In this document: one piece after another, positions 1-5,030 of the stretch
Layout: the number at the start of each line of letters is the position of its first letter
How positions within the stretch are numbered: the first letter of the stretch is position 1
Source: Methylococcaceae bacterium
GTDB taxonomy: Bacteria > Pseudomonadota > Gammaproteobacteria > Methylococcales > UBA1147
Direction of reading: 5' to 3'
DNA: 7,444 bases
Assembly: GCA_022616595.1 (NCBI GenBank)
Contig: JAKEEL010000048.1
Coordinates: 1-7,444, forward strand
Translations under genes and position numbers: made by a program
The notes under the pieces: model-generated
Told to the model about the DNA's origin: nothing
Databases searched by the model: none
What the model saw: only the letters and a program-made list of their open reading frames with translations

Positions 1-110
1 CGCTCCAGGATCTCGCCGTCCCCTTCGGGTAGATACGGAGCCGCGGGCGCCCGTGCCGTAAATCCGAAGACCGACGCGGCTAACAGCACCGCGACCAGCA
101 CAGATTTCAT
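1..110 (-). CDS. N-terminus of an exported protein, possibly TPR family (partial)
   Basis: Only the first 36 codons are in the window; the gene continues beyond position 1. It starts at the ATG whose complement is 108-110, with a GAGG about 5 nt upstream as a plausible ribosome binding site. The N-terminus is a clear signal peptide: Lys2, then a hydrophobic run of about residues 4-17, then an Ala-rich region ending near APAA (residues 21-24). The mature protein would begin near PYLPEGDGEILE. From memory, proteins encoded just after DUF4331 genes in proteobacteria often carry tetratricopeptide repeats and start with a similar 'YLP..D..VLE' segment, so a secreted TPR protein is the best guess. 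No repeat is visible in this fragment. It lies 50 nt downstream of the DUF4331 gene on the same strand, so co-transcription is likely. Export is well supported; the family is a guess. Confidence 0.6.
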   Translation of the reverse strand, partial: MKSVLVAVLLAASVFGFTARAPAAPYLPEGDGEILE

Positions 111-160
111 CGGCCTCGGAGGCAGAGGGAGGGGATCAACCCTCCCCGCATTGTGAACGC
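111..160 (-). repeat. Intercistronic inverted repeat (hairpin) between the DUF4331 gene and the next gene
   Basis: GGGAGGG at 127-133 and CCCTCCC at 140-146 form a perfect 7-bp stem with a 6-nt loop (134-139). It lies about 14 nt after the DUF4331 stop. No T-run follows on either strand, so it does not look like an intrinsic terminator. On the minus strand a second small palindrome, GCCTC-C-GAGGC, lies just before the downstream ATG and contains its presumed ribosome binding site. The hairpin could protect or process the mRNA, or tune expression of the second gene; that role is inferred. Confidence 0.55.
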
Positions 161-1633
161 CTAGTTGCAAGGATTAGTCCCGGCTTCCCCGCAATCGATA
201 TGGCGCCGGTCGCGGCCATCGAATGGGGTCGGAAGGAACGGAAATATGGTATAAATCCCGTTGGCGCTGAGATTATTGCCGGGCGCGCCGATATTGAAGT
301 TCACGCCATCCCCGAGGTTTGGAACCGGCCCGAGGAGCGCGCCGGCGGCAACCCTGAGAACGATGTCGGTCACATCATCATTGGGCCGGCGTCCGTTCGG
401 AAAGCCTGCCGAATCCCCCGCGAGGCCACCCAGGCGCTTTTGATCCACGGGATCTGCCGGATCGACCGTGGTATTCAACCGCAACAACTCGGAACAGCGG
501 TTGGCGCCGGTGCAACTGGTCGGGTCCTGGCCCGCATACTGGAGCAGAGCAGCGACCAGATCGGTGCGATTGACGGTCGGAAAAGCGGTGCCGAACGCGA
601 GGTTGAGCACGGCGACCAGCCTAGGCCTCAGATAGAAGTCGAGGAACTGCTTTTCCGTTTTGGGATCCGTCGCATTCCAACGGTCTTTCCGGCCGGTGCC
701 GATGATCAATTCGTTGACCAGGGGGTTTCCCATGCGCGCGACCTGAACGAAATTACCGATCCCGCCCACGCCGCCACCGGCTTTATGGATCTCCAATCTG
801 GGACGGCTGGTCGAAGCATACATTCCGATCATCGGGCCAAGCTCCGAGGCCGGAATTTCGATCGCGATCGTGTTGACGTTGAAACCCGAAAACATATCGT
901 TGCCGAAGGGGTTCACAAAATCGCTGGCATCCTGTGCCGGACTCAATATCGGTGGCGCAGCACGGAAATTCAGGGTATCGAAGGTCGCACCGAGATCGAT
1001 ATAGAAGGTCTCGTCGCGCTGTCCTGCAAAAACCCGTCCGCCGTTGCTCAACGGATAGATGCCCTCATCCGCGAGCTCTTCATAGTCGGGCATGGTCCGC
1101 AGCCCGATGTTGGAGGGAACCGCGAACAAACCCTTCGCCAGGACCGTGGCTTTTTGGCCCTCGATCTTCGTCACCGTATAAGTCTGCCGCAAGCCGAGAC
1201 CCGCAGCGCCGGGGCCATCCAGATCGGTGATCGCGGGCGGCAGGCCGGGTACCGGATCGACCCCCGCGTAGGATACGGGCAGATCGTTGAATGGCGGCCG
1301 GATCTCGGTCTTGAACCGGACCCGATAGATGATGTCCTCGGCTATGCCATCCTGGTCGAGGTCCAGGTTGAAATCGTAGGCCACCTGGTCATCGAAAAAG
1401 AAATAGTTGGGCCCGGAACTGGGTTCCTGGGCAGGAATCACGTTCATGATCAAAACGATCTTGGACGGATCTTCCCAACTGCGGAAAGCGTAAACATCGG
1501 TGATGTCGGCGGCCGGATCCTGCGCGATCAGGGGCGCCTCCCGGTGACTCGCCGCCTGGCTTACATTCGCGGAGGCAAACGCGAGTCCGAGGCTCAGGCC
1601 AGCCAGTGCGCTGGAAAAAATTTTGCGTTGCAT
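161..1633 (-). CDS. DUF4331 domain-containing exported protein
   Basis: This 490-residue protein has a Sec-type signal peptide (MQRK, hydrophobic core to about residue 20, predicted cleavage after VSQA at 27). The mature start, ASHREAPLIAQDPAADITD, is the N-terminal hallmark of DUF4331. Other family features are the TDVYAFRS segment (45-52), an Asp-rich DLDQDG stretch (91-96) that could bind a cation, the GFPNGRR..DDVTDIVLR block (about 410-427) and the near-terminal FPFLPTPFDG (464-473). Four Cys (374, 380, 481, 489) could form disulfides after export. The start is well chosen: AAGGAG (complement of 1640-1645) lies 6-7 nt upstream of the ATG. The biochemical role of DUF4331 is unknown to me. 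The protein probably works in the periplasm or outside the cell, together with the second exported protein encoded just downstream. Transcription probably begins in the 1634-1760 region. Confidence 0.92.
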   Translation of the reverse strand: MQRKIFSSALAGLSLGLAFASANVSQAASHREAPLIAQDPAADITDVYAFRSWEDPSKIVLIMNVIPAQEPSSGPNYFFFDDQVAYDFNLDLDQDGIAEDIIYRVRFKTEIRPPFNDLPVSYAGVDPVPGLPPAITDLDGPGAAGLGLRQTYTVTKIEGQKATVLAKGLFAVPSNIGLRTMPDYEELADEGIYPLSNGGRVFAGQRDETFYIDLGATFDTLNFRAAPPILSPAQDASDFVNPFGNDMFSGFNVNTIAIEIPASELGPMIGMYASTSRPRLEIHKAGGGVGGIGNFVQVARMGNPLVNELIIGTGRKDRWNATDPKTEKQFLDFYLRPRLVAVLNLAFGTAFPTVNRTDLVAALLQYAGQDPTSCTGANRCSELLRLNTTVDPADPVDQKRLGGLAGDSAGFPNGRRPNDDVTDIVLRVAAGALLGPVPNLGDGVNFNIGAPGNNLSANGIYTIFPFLPTPFDGRDRRHIDCGEAGTNPCN

Positions 1634-1717
1634 AAGATGCTCCTTCGGATGGTTCTGGATGTCAATGAATGCTCACAGCGCCGATCGCGGTACTCGATCC
1701 GCATCAGCGATCCCTTC

Positions 1718-1733
1718 ACCACGCGCGCGTGGT
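1718..1733. promoter_or_regulatory. Perfect 16-bp palindrome, candidate operator
   Basis: ACCACGCGCGCGTGGT is identical to its own reverse complement. It sits between the divergent DUF4331 and DUF484 genes and its right end overlaps the TGG and first T of a candidate extended -10 element. A dimeric regulator bound here would cover the spacer of that promoter and could also affect the DUF4331 promoter on the other strand. The palindrome is seen directly; the operator role is inferred. It has no T-run and is not a terminator. Confidence 0.45.
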
Positions 1734-1738
1734 ATACT
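1730..1738 (+). promoter_or_regulatory. Candidate extended -10 promoter toward DUF484
   Basis: TGG followed by TATACT (1733-1738) matches an extended -10 (TGn plus 5 of 6 consensus bases). No good -35 lies at the right distance, which extended -10 promoters tolerate. Transcription would start near 1744-1746, just before the GGAGGAG at 1747. The AT-rich core (GTATAC..TATATAC) also offers weaker -10 sequences on the minus strand, such as TATAAA (complement of 1738-1743), which could serve the DUF4331 gene. Confidence 0.4.
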
Positions 1739-1746
1739 TTATATAC

Positions 1747-1753
1747 GGAGGAG
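1747..1753 (+). promoter_or_regulatory. Very strong ribosome binding site (GGAGGAG)
   Basis: GGAGGAG is a near-ideal anti-16S match. Start codons in reach are TTG 1762 (8-nt spacing, 13-codon frame), ATG 1766 (12-nt spacing, 35-codon frame) and ATG 1772 in that same frame. None is in the DUF484 frame without an intervening stop. The DUF484 ATG at 1837 has no comparable site of its own. See the small ORF entry for the two readings of this. Confidence 0.55.
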
Positions 1754-1765
1754 CAAGGATTTTGG

Positions 1766-1873
1766 ATGTCGATGAAGCCAAAAAAACCGTTAGCGAAATC
1801 TGAACAACAATCGAATGACCCGCAAAATCCTGTTCGATGCCGGCCGGCGAAAACGCAATCATTGAATATCTGA
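1766..1873 (+). CDS. 35-codon leader ORF, or displaced N-terminus of DUF484
   Basis: This small frame starts 12 nt after GGAGGAG and ends in a TGA that overlaps the first 37 bases of the DUF484 gene in another frame. The product is hydrophilic (MSMKPKKPLAKSEQQ then SNDPQNPV), with no signal peptide or known motif. Two readings fit. It may be a leader peptide translationally coupled to DUF484. Alternatively, it may be the original N-terminal tail of DUF484: relatives such as E. coli YigA carry about 20 polar residues before the conserved 'YL..NP.F' block, and loss of one base between about 1819 and 1837 would separate the two frames. Many real homologues would be needed to decide. Expression of this exact peptide is uncertain. 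Confidence 0.3.
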   Translation: MSMKPKKPLAKSEQQSNDPQNPVRCRPAKTQSLNI

Positions 1874-2511
1874 GCCAAAACCCCGACTTCCTGATCCGCC
1901 ACCCGGATCTGCTCAAGGATCTCTCGGTTCCACACGGTTTTCAGGGAAAGGCCGTATCCCTGCTGGAATACCAGGCTCGTTTACTGCGGGAACGGTTGCG
2001 CGGACTCGAACTGCAATGCGAGTCTGAAAACCTGAAAGCGAAGGCCCACCGCCACCTGAGCAAACAGTTGAAGCCGCTGGTACGGGTACTCTGCGAGTGC
2101 ACCGATCGCCGCCGCATACTCGATATTCTGGAAACCTTTCTGATCGACTACTATTCCGCAACGAGTATTCGAATTTTTGCCGCGGCCGTATCCGGAAGCG
2201 GTCTTGACGGGAACCGGAAGCTGCTGCGCCCGCTGGACGCTTGGCGGCGCGGTCTTTTTACGCTGCTACTGAATAACCCGAAACCACTCTGCGACAGCCT
2301 GCAGATCGAACATCTGAGCGCGCTTTTTGGCGAGGAAGCCGAGCAGATCCATTCATCGCTGCTGGTCCCCTTTCGTTTCCGGGGCCATGAAGCATTGCTC
2401 GCGGCGGGCAGTACCGAATGGAACCAATACAGGCACGGCGTCGATCTGGACATCCTGGCCACGGTGATCGAAATCGTATCGCACCTGACCGAACCCGCCG
2501 CGGCTTGCTAG
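1837..2511 (+). CDS. DUF484 family protein (GAF-like)
   Basis: The 224-residue product opens with the family signature: ENAIIEYLSQNPDFLIRHPD (5-24), then LSVPHG (29-34) and AVSLLEYQARLLRERL (39-54). In relatives the corresponding pieces read YL..HPDFF..HP, L.VPH and VSL.E.Q...LR. A helical, probably coiled-coil segment covers about 40-80. The rest (about 80-220) should adopt the GAF-like fold of DUF484, although no ligand-binding residues can be assigned. No signal peptide or membrane segment is seen, so it is cytosolic. Its function is unknown; in many gammaproteobacteria the gene lies between dapF and xerC, but neither is present here. This ATG is the first possible start after the in-frame TGA at 1816, and its own ribosome binding site is poor. 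The protein may therefore be slightly short at the N-terminus. It converges on the glycerate kinase gene with a 76-nt gap. Confidence 0.85.
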   Translation: MPAGENAIIEYLSQNPDFLIRHPDLLKDLSVPHGFQGKAVSLLEYQARLLRERLRGLELQCESENLKAKAHRHLSKQLKPLVRVLCECTDRRRILDILETFLIDYYSATSIRIFAAAVSGSGLDGNRKLLRPLDAWRRGLFTLLLNNPKPLCDSLQIEHLSALFGEEAEQIHSSLLVPFRFRGHEALLAAGSTEWNQYRHGVDLDILATVIEIVSHLTEPAAAC

Positions 2512-2587
2512 CTGAAAAAAGTACCGCGCGGGCTCCGCTCCGCAACGCCGCACCGGGCCTCAAGTTATTGGATTTGGCTCCAAAATC

Positions 2588-3757
2588 TCATTCCCGCCCC
2601 GACAGTTTGCGTTCGATGCGCCGGCCGATCAGGAGCAGCCGGGCCAGCCGCTCGCCCGCGAATTGCAAATGCATCCTGGAATTCCGGATCGCTTCCTCGA
2701 GACTCATGTCACGTGCCGCGGCGCTCTCCAAACCATCGATTCCGTGCTGGAAAACCCCGCGCGCATCGTCCGCCAACGCCCCGCCGATCGCGACCACCGG
2801 TGTGTTGGTTTTCTTCGCGGCCCGCGCGACACCGGAAGGGGTTTTTCCGAATGCGGTCTGAAAATCGACCTTACCCTCCCCGGTAATGGCCAGGTGAGCC
2901 CCTTGCAAGGCTTGCTCCAAACCGGTTGCTTCCACCACGATATCGATACCGCTTTTCAGCGTGGCGCCACAAAAAGCCACCAATCCGGCGCCCAATCCGC
3001 CTGACGCGCCCGCGCCCTTGAGTTCCCTGACATCGATTCCGAGCGAACTGCGGATCAGATCGGCAAAATAACCCAGATTCGAATCCAGGGTCTTGACCAT
3101 CTCCGGAGTCGCGCCCTTCTGCGGCCCGAAAACCGCCGATGCCCCGCGTTCTCCGCACAACGGGTTATCGACGTCACAGGCCACCTGAATCCTGACATCC
3201 CGAAGGCGGCTGTCCAGGCCGGATGTATCGATCTCAGCGATCTGGTCCAGCATTCCCCCCGAGGCGTATTGACTCAACTCGACACCATTTTTGTCCAGGT
3301 ACCGCACACCCAAGGCTTGAGCCATGCCGGAACCGCAGTCGTTGGTGCTTGAACCGCCGATGCCGATGATGATCTCGGTCGCACCGGAATCGAGCGCGTC
3401 CAGAATTAACTGGCCCGTGCCGTAGGTCGTGGTTCTAAGCGGGTCCCGCTTGGCCTTCGGCACCAGCGGAAGTCCGGAGGCCTCGGCCATTTCGATCACG
3501 GCAGAGTGCCCGTCACCCAGAAACCCATAGCGGGCCTCCACGCGCTCGCCCAAAGGTCCGACCACGGTTTTGGTCACGATCCGCCCCGAGGTCGCATCGA
3601 CGAGCGCCTGAACGGTCCCCTCGCCACCATCCGCCATCGGAACTTTGATACAGGTTGCATCCGGGATGACTTCGCGAATCCCTTTCTCGATGGCGGTTGC
3701 AACTTCCAGGGAAGTCATATTTTCTTTGAATGAATCGGTGGCGATGACTATTTTCAT
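2588..3757 (-). CDS. glxK: Glycerate kinase, type 1 (GlxK/GarK family)
   Basis: The enzyme phosphorylates D-glycerate with ATP in the cytosol; the well-studied E. coli members give 2-phosphoglycerate, which enters lower glycolysis. At 389 residues it is close to the family's usual length of about 380. Family motifs run in order: MKIVIATDSFKENMTS (1-16), VPMADGGEGTVQALVDAT (39-56), GTGQLILDAL (113-122), GIGGSSTNDCGSGMAQALG (132-150), CDVDNPLCGERGA (194-206), GAGASGGLGAG (248-258) and ITGEGKVDFQTAFGKTP (291-307). The GGSSTNDCGSG loop departs slightly from the commoner GGSATNDGGAG, but the key Asn-Asp pair and glycines remain. The ATG fits the family start exactly; the ribosome binding site is weak (GGGA about 13 nt upstream). 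It is a single-gene unit here, with no tartronate or glyoxylate genes beside it, so the pathway it serves (glycolate/glyoxylate salvage or the serine cycle) cannot be told. garK is an equally valid name. Confidence 0.95.
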   Translation of the reverse strand: MKIVIATDSFKENMTSLEVATAIEKGIREVIPDATCIKVPMADGGEGTVQALVDATSGRIVTKTVVGPLGERVEARYGFLGDGHSAVIEMAEASGLPLVPKAKRDPLRTTTYGTGQLILDALDSGATEIIIGIGGSSTNDCGSGMAQALGVRYLDKNGVELSQYASGGMLDQIAEIDTSGLDSRLRDVRIQVACDVDNPLCGERGASAVFGPQKGATPEMVKTLDSNLGYFADLIRSSLGIDVRELKGAGASGGLGAGLVAFCGATLKSGIDIVVEATGLEQALQGAHLAITGEGKVDFQTAFGKTPSGVARAAKKTNTPVVAIGGALADDARGVFQHGIDGLESAAARDMSLEEAIRNSRMHLQFAGERLARLLLIGRRIERKLSGRE

Positions 3758-3793
3758 GTGGATCGTTATTCCCGATTAAAAAGCGATTAGGAG

Positions 3794-3802
3794 TCTATAA
3801 CA
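3794..3802 (-). promoter_or_regulatory. Candidate extended -10 promoter for glycerate kinase
   Basis: On the minus strand TGT followed by TATAGA (complement of 3794-3802) resembles an extended -10. It would start transcription near 3787, about 30 nt before the ATG at 3757. No convincing -35 is visible. The surrounding AT-rich stretch fits a promoter in otherwise GC-rich DNA. Confidence 0.35.
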
Positions 3803-3907
3803 AAACAGCCGTTATTTCACCTCTTGGAAACGCTGCAAGGACCGGCCATGAAGAGGCGATTCTCTATGATTCCCCAAAAGTTCCAGCGTACCATTTTATC
3901 ACTCCGT

Positions 3908-3934
3908 TTGAACCTGGAAGCGATGGAATATGAT
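3908..3934 (+). promoter_or_regulatory. Sigma-70-like promoter of ndk
   Basis: TTGAAC (3908-3913) and TATGAT (3929-3934) are separated by 15 nt (16 if TTTGAA is taken as the -35). Both hexamers are good. Transcription would begin near 3941, giving a leader of about 67 nt that includes a small hairpin (CGCCC 3943-3947 with GGGCG 3956-3960). The -10 overlaps the in-frame ATG at 3930, which argues against that ATG as the ndk start. Confidence 0.5.
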
Positions 3935-4007
3935 AGACTTCGCGCCCTGTTCGCCGGGCGAGGCGGATGAGTCAGTTGTAAATTTTTGTAAACAAGAGGA
4001 ACCTGTA

Positions 4008-4553
4008 GTGGAAAAAACCTTCGTCATGATCAAACCCGATGGCGTTCAAAGGGGTTTGATCGGAGAGATCATCACCGTTCTGGAACGCGCAGGCCTGAAA
4101 CCCTTGGCCATGAAATTGATACGCCCGAGCCGCGAGCTCGCGGAAAAACACTATCCGGACACGCATGATTGGTACACCTCGGTCGGACGCAAGACCATCG
4201 ACGGATATGCGGCGTTGGGGAAGGATGCGGAAACCGAGTTTGGAACCGACAGTCCCACCGAGATCGGTAAGACCGTCAAGAGCTGGCTGATCGACTTCCT
4301 GTCCAGCGGAGACGTACTCGCGATGGTCTGGGAAGGCAACGCCGCGGTAAAAAATGTGCGCCGTCTGGTCGGTAACACGCTGCCGATCCTGGCCGATCCG
4401 GGCTCCATTCGGGGGCGCTTCAGCATCGACAGCCCCGACGCGGCCAATAAGGAAAGAAGGCCGGTGAGCAATCTCGTCCATGCCACCAGCGACATCGAGG
4501 ACGCGGTGAACGAAATAAAACTTTGGTTTCCGGAATTCGAGCTGGGTCGATGA
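4008..4553 (+). CDS. ndk: Nucleoside diphosphate kinase, long form
   Basis: Ndk transfers the gamma-phosphate of ATP to nucleoside diphosphates through a phosphohistidine and keeps NTP and dNTP pools balanced. From the GTG at 4008 the protein has 181 residues and opens MEKTFVMIKPDGVQRGLIGE, matching the family start. AAGAGGA (about 3994-4000) sits 7 nt upstream, which decides for this GTG over an in-frame ATG at 3930. Visible motifs are KPDGVQRGL (9-17, with the active-site Lys), SSGDVLAMVWEGNAAVKNVRRLVGNT (split 99-110 and 111-124), ADPGSIRGRFS (129-139) and the catalytic histidine in NLVHATSD (155-162; His158). The usual bacterial enzyme has about 140 residues. Two insertions explain the excess: roughly 33 residues after AEKHY (about 50-95) and 10 before the catalytic His (about 141-152). 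The end of the signature is altered: NLVHATSD in place of N..HGSD. Cytosolic, probably monocistronic. Confidence 0.95.
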   Translation: MEKTFVMIKPDGVQRGLIGEIITVLERAGLKPLAMKLIRPSRELAEKHYPDTHDWYTSVGRKTIDGYAALGKDAETEFGTDSPTEIGKTVKSWLIDFLSSGDVLAMVWEGNAAVKNVRRLVGNTLPILADPGSIRGRFSIDSPDAANKERRPVSNLVHATSDIEDAVNEIKLWFPEFELGR

Positions 4554-4652
4554 TCTGCCTTGCGTACTTCGAATTTCGGCACGGAAACATCGGGCGCCTG
4601 CGAACAAATTCTTCGGGAATTCATTTGCCTTGCATTTCGCCTTGAACGAAAC

Positions 4653-5030
4653 ATGAAATTCAACGCCTATCCCTGGATCTTGATTGCGGTCACCTTCGGC
4701 TTGTGCGCATGGCTCCGATTCACGCTGGTCGAACAGACCGAACTGGGATTCGTCTGCGACAGCGGCGCACAACGCATCGAATGTCCGATTCGTTGGATCG
4801 TTATACAGATCTTCAACAACGGACTCGGTTACGCCGCGCTGTTTCTGGGGTTATTGGCTCTTTTCACCGGTTCTGGCTTCGCCGGATTCATGGCCGCCCT
4901 GGCCGGCGCCGCCGGGTTGGTTCTGTATAATTGGGATTATTCGGCCGTGGCTTTCTTGCTGGGCTCGATGGCCTTGGCACGCGCGCAGACCAACCGCTGC
5001 CGGAATCAGCACGGAACCCGACAAAAGTAG
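4653..5030 (+). CDS. Small integral membrane protein, unknown function
   Basis: I do not recognise a named family. The 125-residue product has four likely membrane helices: about 7-25, 47-71, 75-92 and 96-110. The first loop holds two Cys nine residues apart (Cys35 and Cys44, in FVCDSG..IEC), which could form a disulfide if this loop faces the periplasm. The tail is polar and basic (RAQTNRCRNQHGTRQK). The ATG at 4653 sits directly before the first helix (MKFNAYPWILIAV); an in-frame TTG at 4560 would add 31 residues with no matching purpose. The ribosome binding site is weak. It begins 99 nt after ndk on the same strand, so read-through from ndk is possible. Its last 180 bp are antisense to the 3' end of the GH17 gene, with which it converges. 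I have an impression of similar small membrane proteins in other proteobacteria, but cannot verify it. Confidence 0.7.
   Translation: MKFNAYPWILIAVTFGLCAWLRFTLVEQTELGFVCDSGAQRIECPIRWIVIQIFNNGLGYAALFLGLLALFTGSGFAGFMAALAGAAGLVLYNWDYSAVAFLLGSMALARAQTNRCRNQHGTRQK

Noticed and set aside
200..1873. 557-codon open frame on the plus strand
   Set aside because: It is antisense to the DUF4331 gene, whose signal peptide and family motifs are unmistakable. The translation has no recognisable domain and is an open shadow frame in GC-rich DNA.
1594..1935. 113-codon and 66-codon minus-strand frames across the DUF484 promoter
   Set aside because: They cross the promoter region and the DUF4331 and DUF484 starts, have no ribosome binding site, and no family resemblance.
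2512..2587. Possible terminator between DUF484 and glycerate kinase
   Set aside because: On the minus strand a run of six T follows GC-rich sequence, but I could not draw a stem of more than four adjacent pairs next to it. A folding calculation over 2510-2590 showing a stable stem ending at the T-run would reverse this.
3930..4007. In-frame ATG at 3930 as the ndk start
   Set aside because: It falls inside the -10 hexamer TATGAT, has no ribosome binding site, and would add 26 residues absent from Ndk. The GTG at 4008 has AAGAGGA 7 nt upstream and matches the family N-terminus.
4532..4633. Repeated GGAATTC and TGCCTTGC words around the end of ndk
   Set aside because: Each word is only 7-8 bases, the spacing differs between copies (17 and 3 bases), and one copy lies in the coding sequence. 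Chance is enough.
4560..4652. TTG at 4560 as the start of the small membrane protein
   Set aside because: It adds a polar 31-residue stretch with no ribosome binding site; ATG 4653 sits naturally before the first helix.
3972..4772. 266-codon open frame on the minus strand
   Set aside because: It lies antisense to ndk and to the start of the membrane-protein gene, with no recognisable motif or start signals.
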